Positions 47,337 to 59,542 of a stretch of 64,000 nt of DNA are shown here, piece after piece. The notes beneath the pieces are model-generated. The model worked only from the letters and a program-made list of their open reading frames with translations. It was not told where the DNA came from and made no database searches. The stretch lies in assembly GCF_018687715.1 (NCBI RefSeq), contig NC_056758.1:35497467-35561466 (forward strand), in the 5' to 3' direction. Positions within the stretch are counted from its first letter, which is position 1; each line of letters begins with the position of its first letter. The stretch comes from Carya illinoinensis (Eukaryota; Streptophyta; Magnoliopsida; Fagales; Juglandaceae). The position numbers and the translations under genes were made by a program.

Positions 47337-47347
47337 TGGTATCAGAG
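47337..47347 (+). other. Primer binding site for initiator Met tRNA
   Basis: TGGTATCAGAG two bases after the LTR end is complementary to the 3' end of plant initiator tRNA-Met, the usual primer of copia reverse transcription. Confidence 0.9.
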
Positions 47348-47393
47348 GTAAAAGCTCTATTATAAGATTGACTATCTTTTGAGTTAAGATCTT

Positions 47394-48722
47394 ATGGCTA
47401 ACATTGCAACTTCATTTGGTGAATGTCAATCTAGCAGTTGGCCTCTACTCTTTTGTGGAGATAATTACTCATTCTGGAAAGTTAGAATGAGAATATTTCT
47501 TCAAGCTCAAGGTAGAGAAATCTGGAAATGTATTGTAAATGGACCTTATATTCCAACAAAAGTGGTTGATGGAGTAAAGGTCAAAAAGGAAGAAGAAGAG
47601 TTTGATCATGAAGACGATAGACTTTATACTTTAAATTTAACTGCTATGAATTTATTATATAATGCTCTTAATGGAAATGAGTTTAATAGAATAATGAATT
47701 GCGCTACGGCAAAGAAAATTTGGGATAATTTGGAAGTAACTTATGAACGAACTTCGCAAGTCAAGGAATCAAAAATTTATATTCTTACTCATGAATATGA
47801 AATGTTTAAGATGAATGATGATGAATCTATTTCTAATATGCACACTCGTTTTACTAACATCATAAACAGCTTGACATCTCTTGGCAAAGTTTATTCCAAG
47901 GTGGAGATAGTAAGAAAAATTCTCAACTCTTTACCAAAACGTTGGGAATCAAAAGTTACAGCGATTCTTGAAACTAGAGACCTCAAGAAGCTCGAAGTCA
48001 ATGAACTCATCGGGTCACTTATCACCCATGAGTACACATTGAAAAGAGGAGAAGAAGAAGGAAAGCCAAAGAAGAGCTTAGCACTTAAAGCTGTTTCTCA
48101 TGAAAGTGAAAGTGATGAAGATGAGGAAAATGACGATAAAGATGAAGAAGTTGCGATGATAACAAGAAGAATTCAGAGGTTCTTGAAGAAAAATAGAACT
48201 CCTCCGAGGAAATCCTTCAAAAAGTTTTTCAAGAAAGATTCAGGTAAAAATGACACTTTAATGTGTTATAAATGCAATAAACCTGGTTATATCAAGCCAG
48301 ATTGTCCTCTGCTAAAGAAAGATCGAAACAAGGGCAAGAAAGCAATGAAAGCTACATGGGATGATGATTCAAGTAACTCAGATAGTGAAGCAAGCAATGA
48401 AAAATCAGCAAATCTTTGTCTTATGGCTAAAGATGACATTGAGGTAATAAATCTTGATAATATTGAAAATCCTTCATATGAAGAATTGCAAAATATTTTA
48501 GAAGAGATTTATGAAGAATTTGAAAAATTGGGTATCAAGTATACTGCTTTGAAAAAGAAAAATTCTTCTTTAACAAACGAAATTGAAATTTTAAGAAAAG
48601 AAAGTATCATTTTGAAAGATGAAAATCTTGAATTGAATAAGAAGAAAACCGATTTAGAAAATATTGTTGAAAACTTTACGAATGGAAAAAGAAATTTTGA
48701 AAAATTTCTTGGTAGTCAAAGA
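47394..48722 (+). pseudogene. copia gag, cut by a solo LTR
   Basis: Retrotransposon capsid/nucleocapsid protein. Seen: an open frame from ATG 47394 with the Trp-rich N-terminal domain (DUF4219/UBN2 type: F-C-G-D-N-Y-S-F-W-K), a helical capsid region, an acidic linker, a basic stretch, and a zinc knuckle C-x2-C-x4-Y-x4-C near residue 290. The position that is normally His is Tyr, removing a zinc ligand. An acidic coiled-coil-like tail follows. The natural frame is interrupted at 48723 by the nested LTR; an artificial stop follows 42 bases later. The frame resumes at 52052. Confidence 0.9.
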
Positions 48723-49364
48723 TGTAACAACCCGCTAGAAATTCAATTGTGGAATTTCTTTTGACCTTAAGAACCTCGTGAAAATTCCGTAAGTTTACAC
48801 GAATCGACTAATCGCATAGGTTTTAGCCTGTCAACATAGTTAGTGTTATCACTCACTATGGTGCCAGAAATGCAATTTTAATTATTTGAGATAGTTAGAA
48901 GTGTCAGAATACATTATAGTCTACACCACTAGGCTTAATTGAATATTTAGGATTTTTCAGTACTAAGTTTATTACGTTTATTTTTGGAGTGAATAGTAAT
49001 CTCGGTAAACGTACTAAACGCAGTGTTTTCAAAATCACAGTGTGAAATATCCAAATTAGGTTAGCAAAATTTTATTTGGATACTTGGCAAGATCTTAACC
49101 ACACATAATGAATAGTATTAGATACTTAGCACAAAGAGAAACCATTAGATGGAATTGTGAAGGAAATCAAAGTGTGAGATCATGACACCTAAGCAAAATA
49201 CACATTTGGAAAATATCTTAAGAACATAGATTTAAAATACACATGGAAAGATTTTAACCACCTTACTCTTCCAAGTCTACTCCACATTTAGAAAATATTT
49301 TAAGCTAATTTCGTAGATATTATTGGGTAAAAATATCTTGAGTTAATTTTTGTATATATTATTA

Positions 49365-49462
49365 GGTAAGAGAGTCCTACACTCCACTCTCACTCCGGTA
49401 AGAGAGTCCTACACTTAACTCTCACTTCGGGTAAGAGAGTCCTACACTTAACTCTCACTCCA
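49365..49462 (+). repeat. 32-bp triplication in nested solo LTR 1
   Basis: Three adjacent copies of GGTAAGAGAGTCCTACACTT-type units ending in CTCTCACTCC. The second nested LTR has only one degenerate equivalent. Confidence 0.85.
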
Positions 49463-49562
49463 GCCTCATCTCTTCTATATCTTATCCACAAGTATCTCCA
49501 GCCACCCCTCCCCACGAAATTATCTTCATTTATGCTTTCCATTGAAAGAATACCAAACACTC

Positions 49563-49755
49563 CTCAAAGAGGAACAACTTATATGAAGGAGACTTTATGA
49601 TAAAACACTTACAAAAGCTTCGAAATGGGTGTGCAAAAGAACTCCTAAAAGCTGTCCGAGAGAGAGCTTTTAGGAGTTCTTTTGCACACCCATTTCGAAG
49701 CTTTTGTAAGTGTTTTATCATAAAGTCTCCTTCATATAAGTTGTTCCTCTTTGAG
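49563..49755. repeat. Perfect 91-bp inverted repeat (foldback)
   Basis: Arms 49563-49653 and 49665-49755 are exact reverse complements around an 11-base loop (GTCCGAGAGAG). The second nested LTR has only the right arm (about 55598-55690). Its transcript would be a long hairpin. Confidence 0.95.
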
Positions 49756-51150
49756 TCTAGTTTCCGTAGATGTATTTTTCGTATCATTCCATGGTCATTT
49801 GGTTGGTAAAAAGTATTTTTAACCATGGAAAGGTCATTCTGGGCGTGAATCTGGAGAGTATGTTATAGTTTGGAGTTTTTGACCAAGCTAATGGATAGAT
49901 ATTGGTCCGAAATTTTTATGGAGTATTGTTAACATGTATATATGACTATTGGTTGAGGATTTTTGCATGATTAAAGGTTTTGATGAAAGATTTTCTTAGA
50001 TTTAGAAACTTAGAAACTGGAAGAGGAAAAACAATTTCTGTTTTGAGAAAGTTTAACTCTTTGGTGGTTTAAACCTATTCTAATGACTATGATAATTTTA
50101 TTGGAGGATCCTAAGCATCTTATATACATGTTATATTATTATTTTGAAGATATTTGATGTTAGTTTCAAAGATATGAAATTTTATGTAAAGAGATATTCA
50201 GATAAGTCAAAGTGTGAATGTTCTTGGCTAAATTTATGTTTTGGTTAATTTTTAACCATGTGATCTTGAATTAGAAGCTTATATATGTTTTAAGACATCT
50301 TTTTAAACCATGTGATGGTTTGGTTTGAAGATCACATATTTATAAGTCATAGATCAAAAGGTTGATCAAAACAAGTTGGAAACAAAAATCAATAGAAATA
50401 GCATATGAGAATTTCGGCCCTATGGAGTTTTAATAGTTGTGATTAGTTTTAAATTTTTCTGAGTTGATATTTAAATTTAGGACAAAATTTACATGAGAAA
50501 TGTAAATTTGGGAAACTTTTGGAGTTAGTATGCAAAATCCTTAAGTTATGGGTAAAACGGTCATTTTTCCACATGTAGAGAGTAAAATAAAAATTTTACT
50601 CTTTAAGTTAGTATTTTCCATATTTCAAATTATTAGTGATTTAGTTCTAACTTTTAGAATCACTAATTACAGTTTCTCGTGATCGCACTTGAAGTTTTAT
50701 AAGAAACGCGGAGATCGAGGTAAGTTAGCTTTTAACTTACTAGCAGTCTACGGTGTATGTGTGCTAAGTAAAAGAACTACAGTGTATGTATGTATGTTAT
50801 CATATGTGTCATGCCATGCCAAGTTATCATGTAATTGTCTATTATACAGAATTTATTCTGTCATCAATTTTTATCTGTTACATAATATATTCTGTTATGT
50901 ATTACTGTACATTACAAGTACGTCATGCTAAGTATGTCATCTATTACATGTAAGTCAAGTCATGCAATATTCACTGTTGCAAGTATGTCATGTTAAATAT
51001 GTTGTCTATTATATGTTATGTCATGTTATGAAATGTTTCTATCTCAAGTTGGTCATGTATTCTAAGTTATGTTCAAGTCACGTTATGTTACGTCAGGACT
51101 TCAGTCCTTTCGTATTCCAGTCACATTTCATCTTGAGTACATTATGATGT

Positions 51151-51360
51151 GTAGAATACATGGGGTCACAACAACTGTGGAGTATGTATTTTTCATGTTA
51201 AGTCAAGTTTGTGTAGAATACATGGGGCCACAACAACTGTGGAGTATGTATTTTTAATGTTAAGTCAAGTTTGTGTAGAATACATGGGGCCACAACAACT
51301 GTGGAGTATGTATTTACACGTAGAATACATGGGGCCACAACAACTGTGGAGTATGTATTT
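51151..51360 (+). repeat. Hairpin repeat cluster in nested solo LTR 1, four units
   Basis: Units at 51151, 51213, 51275 and 51320 share GTAGAATACATGGGGCCACA and AACAACTGTGGAGTATGTAT. Each is a two-tier palindrome: ATACAT/ATGTAT outside and CCACA/TGTGG inside. Confidence 0.9.
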
Positions 51361-52051
51361 TTCATGTTAATTCAAGTTTCAGAGCAAGTTCATGCTAAGT
51401 CAAGTTTCAGATCAAGTTCATGTCAAGTCAAGTTCAGTTCATGATTCAATTTAAGCTATGTCAATTATGCTATGTTGTACGCTAAGTTATGCTTTAATTA
51501 CTTATGAATTTGATTATGCATTTATGCTTTTACTGTCATACATGCATCATTAGTCTGTATGGAAGTTTTTTGTTAACTTGCTGAGATTTGTAATCAAATC
51601 TCACTGTGGTAGTCCCAACTACCATTCCCCCCGAATGATAGATCTTGTTACAGGACCTGAAGGAGGATCAGGGGCTGACCAACTAGACACAGTCGACTGA
51701 ACGACGGTGCGTCGTTAATGTTAATATAGTAGTTAAATTACTACTTGTACGATGGAGTTGCATCTCCAGTACTATTGGATCATAACTATTTTGGAATAGT
51801 GCTGTGATCTTAGTTATTCAATGGATCTTTATGTATGAAGTATGTTTTCAGTATTGGGATATTTTCAATTTGGTGCATAGTATTGCTAAAGAAAAAAAAT
51901 TATCCGCTGCGAATATTGCATAATGTTAGATGCATGTTAGGATTATTGCATCTTATATGTCATGAACGGGGGCAGGTAACCTTGTGTTGCATGTCTCGAC
52001 GCTTCAAATGTCCGTCCGATCCCAAATGGAATTTGGGGGCGTCACAAAAGA

Positions 52052-54991
52052 TGTGTTTTTGACAAGGCAGGATTGGGATATATGCCAAAACAAAAATACA
52101 AACCTTATAAAAATTTCTTTGATAATCATTCTACATCAAAAACTAATATTCAAAATTCTTTTCATAAAAATAATTTTGTCAAAAAATGATATTATTATAA
52201 TCATTCAAGTTTTTCATATATGTCACATTCTATTTGTAATTTTTATAATAGAAATGGTCATAATTATCATACTTGTCCTATTAGAAGAAATCATACAATG
52301 ACTATTAGGGCCATATGGGTACCTAAAAATCTTGTTACTTCTAATACTAATAAATAAAGGATCCAAAGAACTTGGGTACCAAGAAAAATCATTTTAATTA
52401 TTTTTATAGGTATGCATGAAGTCATCTACAAGCAAAAATAAGTAATTTTTAGATAGTGGATGTTCAAGACACATGACGAGAGACAAGACTAAGTTCTTTG
52501 ATCTTAGATCTAAAGAAGAAGGACACGTGACATTTGGAGACAACTCGAAAGGGAAGATCGTGGGAATAGGCAAAATTGGTAATGAATCTTCTCTCATAAT
52601 TGAAGATGTTCTACTTGTTGAAGGTTTAAAATATAATCTTTTGAGCATAAGTCAATTATGTGATAAAAGATTTACAGTTACTTTCAAAATTGATAAATGC
52701 ATTATTTTGAATAATCATGATTGTAATATTTGTTTTATTGCTTTTAGAAACAATAATGTTTATACAATCGATTTTGAAGAAATTACCTCACAAGATGCTA
52801 TTTGTTTTTCAGCTCAAAATGAAACTAGTTGGCTATGGCATAGAAGATTAGGTCATGCCAATATGGAACTTATTTCCAAACTTTCAAAAAATGATCTTGT
52901 GAGATGTTTACCAAAAATAAATTTTCTTAAAGACAAAATTTGTGATGCATGTCAATTTGGTAAACAAACAAAAACTTCTTTTAAAACTAAGAAACATATT
53001 TTCACTACTAGACCATTGCAACTGATACACATGGATCTTTTTGGACCAAATAGAGTTGCAAGTCTAGGAGGAAAATATTATACATTTGTTATTGTTGATG
53101 ATTTCTCTAGATATACTTGGGTCATCTTTCTTGTTCATAAAGATGAGGCACGTAATGCATTTACCAAGTTATGCAAGAGAATTCAAAATGAAAAGGGCTA
53201 TACTATTTCAAGTATCCGAAGTGATAGGAGAAAAGAGTTTGTTAATAAAAATATTGAAACATTTTGTGATGAAAATGGTTTTGTGCATAATTTTTCTGCT
53301 CCTCGAACTCCTCAACAAAATGGGGTAGTAGAGAGGAAAAATAGATCTCTTCAAGAGATGGTAAGAACAATGCTCAATTAGAACAACTTGCCTAGTTATT
53401 TTTGGGCTGAAGCGATAAGTACTGCATGTTATGTTATAAATAGAGTTATGCTAAGGTCTAAATTAGATAAAACCCCCTATGAGCTTTGGAATGAGAAAAA
53501 GCCCAACATTGGTTACTTTCATGTATTTGGATGCAAATGTTTTATTTTGAATGACAGGGATAATTTAGGCAAGTTTGATGCAAAATCTGATGAAGGTATC
53601 TTTCTTGGGTATTCTACTAATAGTAATGCTTATAGAGTATTCAATAAAAAGACTTTGAATGTACAAGAATCTATGCATGTAGTATTTGATGAATCTAATT
53701 CTCCACTCTCCAAGAAATCTATTGATGAAGAAACAGAATGTATAAATAACACAGAAAGTCTCAATCTCAACAAAGAGAAAACAATAGAGGAAGTTCAACA
53801 TGGAGTCATCAGGAAAGATCATCAAAATTTAATACAAGATGCAACCAAACAGTGGAAATTTGTGAAAGATTATCCAGTGGAACAAATTTTGGGAGAACCT
53901 TCACAAGGTGTAAGTACTCGATCATCTCTTAGAAATATTTGCAATCATACTGCTTTTCTATCTCAAATTGAACCCAAAAATATTGATGACGCACTTCTTG
54001 ATGAATCTTGGATTCTAGCTATGCAAGAAGAGTTGAATCAATTTGAAAGAAATGATGTTTGGACACTTGTTCCTAGACCCAAAAATCATACTATTATTGG
54101 AACAAAATGGGTTTTTAGAAACAAGAAAGATGAGTTCGGAGTCATTACTAGAAATAAGGCTCGACTTGTAATCCAAGGTTTTAATAAAAAAGAAGGAATC
54201 GATTATGATGAGACATATGCACATGTCGCAAGATTAGAAGCTATTCGAATGCTACTTGCATATGCTTGTTATAAAGATTTTAAACTTTTTCAAATGGATG
54301 TTAAAAGTGCTTTCTTAAATGGTTTTATAAATGAAGAGGTATATGTTGAGCAACCTCCAGGTTTTGAAAATCATATTTCCCCAAATCATGTTTTCAAACT
54401 CACAAAAGCATTATATGGACTTAAACAAGCTCCTAGAGCTTAGTACGAGAGACTCAGTAGTTTCTTGATTGAAAAAGGTTTTTCAAGAGGAAAAATCGAC
54501 ACAACTCTTTTCATTAAATATGAAAATGATGATATTCTTTTAATTCAGATTTATGTTAATGATATAATATTCGGTGCTACTAATGAAAATATGTGTCAAG
54601 TTTTTGCTAAGACTATGCAGGAAGAATTTGAGATGAGCATGATAGGAGAACTTACATTCTTTCTCGGATTACAAATTAAGCAAGCAAAAAGTGGGACATT
54701 CATCAATCAATCAAAATATATTAAGGAATTACTGAATAAGTTTGGGATGAAAAATGCTAAGGAAATTGGAACACCAATGAGCCCATCAACTAAACTTGAT
54801 AAAGATGAATTCGGTAAGTCAGTTGACTCGAAGATATATCGAGGTATGATTAGTAGCTTATTATATTTAACAGCCAGTAGACCAAATATTATGTTTAGTG
54901 TGTGCTTATGTGCACGCTTTCAATCATCTCCAAAAGAATCACATTTAATTGCAGTTAAGCGCATTTTTAGATATCTTAGTGGTACAATTAA
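52052..54991 (+). pseudogene. copia pol: protease, integrase and reverse transcriptase (broken)
   Basis: Continuation of the copia reading frame after nested LTR 1. Seen: the end of gag; the protease motif L-D-S-G-C-S-R-H-M-T near 52455, directly preceded by an in-frame stop; the GAG-pre-integrase H-R-R-L-G-H; integrase with I-H-M-D-L-F-G, S-D and P-Q-Q-N-G-V-V-E-R; and RT with Q-M-D-V-K-S-A-F-L-N-G. Breaks: stops at 52355-52357, before the protease motif, at 53379-53381 and at 54441-54443; a frameshift between about 52380 and 52420; and Asn in place of the first Asp of the RT YVDD motif (near 54560). It is cut at 54992 by nested LTR 2. No functional enzyme can be made from this copy. Confidence 0.92.
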
Positions 54992-57900
54992 TGTAACAGC
55001 CCGCTAGAAATTTAATTGTGAAATTTCTATTAACTTTACGAACCTCGTGAAGACCCCATAAGTTTTCACGAATCCATTAATCGTATAGGTTTTTGTCTAA
55101 CTACATAATTAGTGTTATTATTTACTATAATATCAGAAGTGTGTTTTTGATTATTGGAGATAGTTAGAAGTGTCAAAATATATTATGGTTTGTGCCATTA
55201 GACTCCAAGGGTTATTTAAAGTCTTATGGCGCAATAACATTTTTTCATATTTTCGGACAAAACGTCTGTTCAAAACTGTAGATATTATTGGATAAAAAGA
55301 AATATTTTAAGGTAATTTTCATGAATATTATTGGGTAAAAATATTTTGAGTTGATTTTTATAGATATTATTAGATAAAAATATCTTAAGTTGATTTTTTG
55401 TAGATACTATTAGATAGAATATTATGAGATAATCTTTTATAGATATTTTGGGTAGGAGAAAACTACACTCAACTCTTAACTCTAGCCTCATCTCTTCCAT
55501 ATCTCATCCATAAGTATCTCCAGCCACCTCTCCCCATGAAATTATCTTCATTTACACTTTCCATTGAAAGAATATCAAACACTCTCTCTCGGACAGCTTT
55601 TAGGAGGTCTTTTGCACACCCATTTCGAAGCTTTTGTAAGTATTTTATCATAAAGTCTCTTTCATAAAAGTTGTTTCTCTTTGAGTCTAGTTTCCGTAGA
55701 TATATTTTTTGTATCATTCCATGGTCATTTGGTCAGTCAAAAGTATTTTTAACCATGGAAAGGTCATTCTGGGCGTGAATCTGGAGAGTATGTTATGTTT
55801 TGGAATTTTTGACCAATCTAATGGACATATCTTGGTCTGAAAATTTTATGGAGTGTTCTTAGCATGTGTTTAAGAGTTTTCATTGAGGTTTTGTTACATG
55901 ACTAAAGCTTTTGATGATAGATTTTCTTAGATCTAGAAACTTAAAAACTGGAAGTGACAAAACAGTTTTTATTTGGAGAAAGTTTGAATATTTCGAGATT
56001 TGACCTTACTCTAAAGGCTTTGATATTTTTATATGATGATCCTAAGTCTCTTATTTTCATGTTAGAATGTTATTTTGGAGATATTTAATATTAGTTTCAA
56101 ATATATGATTTTTCTATGCAAGAGGATTTCGGTTAGGCCTAAGATTTGATGTTTTTGGATTAGATTCATGTTTATTTTTTTCTAGCTATGTGATTTTAAG
56201 TTTGATGATTGGATCCTATTTAAAACACATCATTAAACCATGTGATGCTTTATTTCGAAGATCTCACCTTCTTAAGCCATTGATCAAGAGATTTATCAAA
56301 ACTAGTTGAGGAAAACGTTTCTGTTTTTAGACTAAGTGTAAAACCAAAAATTTCAAATGTTATTTTGTGATTTTGGTGACTTTAGTTTGATGATTTAAAG
56401 CATGGTTGATATTAGGATGATATTGTGAATATGTTAGAAGTAAGATTTGATTTTTGAAATTCTTGGAGATATTTTGATTTAAGGTCAAAACTTGTGATTC
56501 AAGTGCTTGGATTTTTTTTACAAAAAAAAGTTTGGTGTTGATTATTAGTTTTTTCTAAATGGATGTTTTAAGTATAGTTTTGAACTTAGGATTGGAAGAT
56601 GTTTGTTGCAAAACTTTGGTTTAAGCATGAGTTTTGAAATTGGAAGGAATTGCAACAAAAATCAAGAGAAATGGCCTATGGATGTTTCGGCCATAGTGTA
56701 TCTTCCATAGTTGTGATTAGTTTTAAATTTTTCTAAATTGATATATGAATTGAGGATAAAATTTACATGAGGCATGTAAATTTTGGTGACTTTTGGAGTT
56801 AGTATGCAAAATCCTTAAGTTATGGGTAAAACGGTCATTTTCCTACATGCAGAGAGTAAAATAGAAATTTTACTCTTTAAGTTAGTATTTTCCATATTTC
56901 AATTTATTAGTGATTTAGTGCTAACTTTTAGAATCACTAATTACAGTTCCTCGTGATCGCGCTTAAGGTTTTATAAGAAACGCGGAGATCGAGATAAGTT
57001 AGCTTTTAACTTACTAGCAGTCTATTGTGTATGTGTGCTAAGTAAAGGAACTGCAGTGTATGTATGTGTGTTATCATATATGTCATGCCATGCCAAGTTA
57101 TCACGTAATTGTCTATTATACAGAATTTATTCTGTCATCAATTTTTATCTGTTACATAATATATTCTGTCATGTATTACTGTACCTTACAAGTACGTCAT
57201 GCTAAGTATGCCATCTATTACATGTATGTCAAGTCATGTAATATTCACTGTTGCAAGTATGTCATGTTAAATATGTTGTCTATTATATGTTAATCCATGT
57301 TACGAAATGTTTCTATCTCAAGTTGGTCATGTATTTCAAGTTATGTTCAAGTCACGTTATGTTACGTCAGGACTTCAGTCATTTCGTATTCCAGTCATGT
57401 TTCATCTTGATTACTTATGTATGGGGTCACAGCAATTGTGGCGCATACACTACGTGAGACACAGCAATTGTGACACGTAGAATACATGGGGCCACAACAA
57501 CTGTGGAGTATGTATTTAAGCAGTTAAAGAATAAGTTTCCGTAGAATACATGGGGCCACAACAACTGTGGAGTATGTATTTACACGTAGAATACATGGGG
57601 CCACAACAACTGTGGAGTATGTATTTTTCATGTTAAGTCAAGTTTGTGTAGAATACATGGGGTCACAACAACTATGGAGTATGTATTTACACGTAGAATA
57701 CATGAGGCCACAACAACTGTGGAGTATGTATTTTTCATGTTAATTCAAGTTTCAAAACAAGTTCATGCTAAGTCAAGTTTCAGATCAAGTTCATGTCAAG
57801 TCAAGTTCAGTTCATGTTTCAAGTTAAGTTATATCAATTATGTTATGTTGTACGCCAAGTTATGCTTTAATTACTTATGAATTTGATTATGCATTTATAC

Positions 57901-58425
57901 TTTTACTGTCATCCATGCATTATTAGCTTGTGTGGAAGTTTTTTGTTAACTTACTGAGATTTGTAATCAAATCTCACTTTGGTAGTCCCAACTACCATTC
58001 CCCCCGAATGGTAGATCTTGTTACAGGACCTGAAGGAGAATCAGGAGCTGATCAACTAGACACAGTTGACTAAGCGATGGTGCGACATAAATGTTAATAT
58101 AGTAATTAACGTAAATTACTATTTATACGATTGAGTTGCATATCTAGTACTTTTTGGATCATAACCATTTTAGACTAGTGTTGTGATCCTAGTTGTTCAA
58201 TGGATTTTTATGTATGAAGTATGTTTTAAGCATTTGGGATATTTTCAATTTGGTGCATAGTATTGCTAAAGAAAAAATTTATCCGCTGCGAATATTGCAT
58301 ATCGTTAGATGCATGTTAGGAATATTGCATCTTATATGTCATGAACGGGGGCAGGTAACCTTGTGTTGCATGTCTCGACGCTTTAAATGTCCGTCCGATC
58401 CCAAACGGAATTTGGAGGCGTCACA
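54992..58425 (+). mobile_element. Nested solo LTR 2 (3,434 bp)
   Basis: Starts TGTAACAGCCCGCTAG and ends TTTGGAGGCGTCACA. The pentamer ATTAA flanks both sides (54987-54991 and 58426-58430). It matches nested LTR 1 along nearly all its length in the same orientation. It lacks the foldback and the triplication but has an extra segment at about 56330-56640 and a larger hairpin repeat cluster, so the two insertions are independent. Confidence 0.9.
57477..57731 (+). repeat. Hairpin repeat cluster in nested solo LTR 2, five units
   Basis: Units at 57477, 57541, 57586, 57648 and 57693 carry the same ATACAT-GGGG-CCACA-ACAAC-TGTGG-AGT-ATGTAT palindrome as in nested LTR 1. Two more degenerate units precede at about 57420-57476. 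Confidence 0.9.
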
Positions 58426-58430
58426 ATTAA

Positions 58431-58944
58431 CCTAGGGTTATGGTACCCTAAGCACACATCTTTCGATCTAATCAGTTACACAGATGCAGATTATGCTGGC
58501 TGTAAAATAGATCGAAAAAGTACTAGTGGAGCATGTCATTTCTTAGGTCATGCACTAGTTTCCTGGTTTAGTAAAAAATAAAATTCTGTTGCACTATCTA
58601 CTGCTGAGGCAGAATATGTTGCTGCGGGTAGTTGTTGTGCTCAAGTTCTCTACATGAAGCAACAACTTGAAGATTTTAAACTCATGTATAATCACATTCC
58701 AATCAAATGTGATAATACAAGTGCTATAAATCTTTCAAAGAACCCAATACAACATTCTAGAACTAAGCATATTAAAATAAGGTATCATTTTCTTCGAAAT
58801 CATGTGCAAAAATGCGATATAATATTAGAGTTCACAAACACACACGATCAGTTAGCAGATATTTTCACAAAGCCTTTACCAGAAAATAGATTATGTATGA
58901 TCAGAAGAGAAATAGGTATGATATATGCTATGAATATCTCTTAA
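58431..58944 (+). pseudogene. copia RNase H and pol C-terminus (broken)
   Basis: Last part of pol. Seen: Y-T-D-A-D-Y-A-G-C, S-T-S-G-A-C-H-F-L-G, S-T-A-E-A-E-Y-V-A, K-C-D-N-T-S-A-I-N-L-S-K-N-P, R-T-K-H-I-K-I-R-Y-H-F-L-R and the D-I-F-T-K-P-L-P end, all standard for copia RNase H. One in-frame stop lies at 58579-58581, where the family has Gln. The natural stop is at 58942-58944. Confidence 0.92.
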
Positions 58945-58992
58945 AAGATAGACTAGAGTCAATAAAAATAGAGATAGATTTTTTAAATATTT

Positions 58993-59430
58993 TTACATAA
59001 ACTTGAGATTCTTAGCCTCATGTTTGAGACGCTCATTCTCTTCATACAATATCATGTCATTCTTATCCATGGGAACCAGCAAGCGGAATGAAGAATCTAA
59101 TAAAAATTTCAACTGTTTATTCTTCTGCCGAATGATTCCTTCCCTTGTGTGAGACTCTTGAACAATTCGTTGAAGTACAACAATTTGTTCTTTGAGGTTT
59201 TCAACTTCATGATTTTTGGCTTGTAGCCGCTGAGAAAAAGCAACAATAGAGGAAGAGTAGCGAGTCCCAAGACTCATCAAGTCATAAATAGCATCAGAAT
59301 CTGACTTATTAGTCAGATTATTATTTTCTTGCTGCAACATGACACCAATGGCAGCTGCAAAAAGGACAGGAGGTTGAGATGCAGAATGCCTCATGGATGG
59401 ATTTAGATAAATGTTAGAAGAATGAGCCAT
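58993..59430 (-). CDS. Antisense coiled-coil protein in the copia tail, ORF A
   Basis: Not a known family to me. Seen: an open minus-strand frame; I choose the ATG at 59430 (M-A-H-S-S) because it aligns with the start of the upstream paralogue (M-A-E-Q-F-S-S) and lies about 105 bases from a TATA box, giving 145 aa. An N-terminal Ser/Pro region leads to K-S-D-S-D-A-I-Y-D-L and S-Q-R-L-Q-A-K-N-H-E-V-E-N-L-K-E-Q, then heptad-like leucines through E-E-N-E-R-L-K-H-E-A, so a coiled coil is likely. An upstream in-frame extension to 59565 is possible. It lies tail-to-tail with RNase H, 48 bases apart, and is the only intact reading frame in the element apart from truncated gag. Confidence 0.6.
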   Translation of the reverse strand: MAHSSNIYLNPSMRHSASQPPVLFAAAIGVMLQQENNNLTNKSDSDAIYDLMSLGTRYSSSIVAFSQRLQAKNHEVENLKEQIVVLQRIVQESHTREGIIRQKNKQLKFLLDSSFRLLVPMDKNDMILYEENERLKHEAKNLKFM

Positions 59431-59532
59431 TGAGAAAAGAATAGAAGGCTTAAAACGAGAATGCTGAAGGAATGCAGATGAGTTATAGAGATGAGATGAA
59501 AACTTGATGCGGATTGGATGAACTTCAGAACT

Positions 59533-59542
59533 GATTTTATAG
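59533..59542 (-). promoter_or_regulatory. TATA box of antisense ORF A
   Basis: On the minus strand CTATAAAATC lies about 105 bases before the chosen ATG, a normal core promoter distance with a leader of about 70 bases. Confidence 0.5.

Larger units (their letters stand above)
48723..52046 (+). mobile_element. Nested solo LTR 1 (3,324 bp)
   Basis: Starts TGTAACAACCCGCTAG and ends TTTGGGGGCGTCACA. The pentamer AAAGA flanks it on both sides (48718-48722 and 52047-52051), and the copia frame is continuous when the element and one pentamer are ignored. Same family and orientation as the second nested LTR. No gag-pol is inside, so it is read as a solo LTR of a large-LTR Ty3-type element or an LTR-only derivative. 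It carries a 91-bp foldback, a 32-bp triplication and a hairpin repeat cluster. Confidence 0.9.

Noticed and set aside
49530..49826. Nearly identical frames on plus and minus strands
   Set aside because: A direct consequence of the perfect 91-bp inverted repeat, not a coding signal.
51151..51360. CRISPR-like regular repeats
   Set aside because: A plant LTR context, spacers that are themselves repetitive and variable spacing make a CRISPR array impossible.
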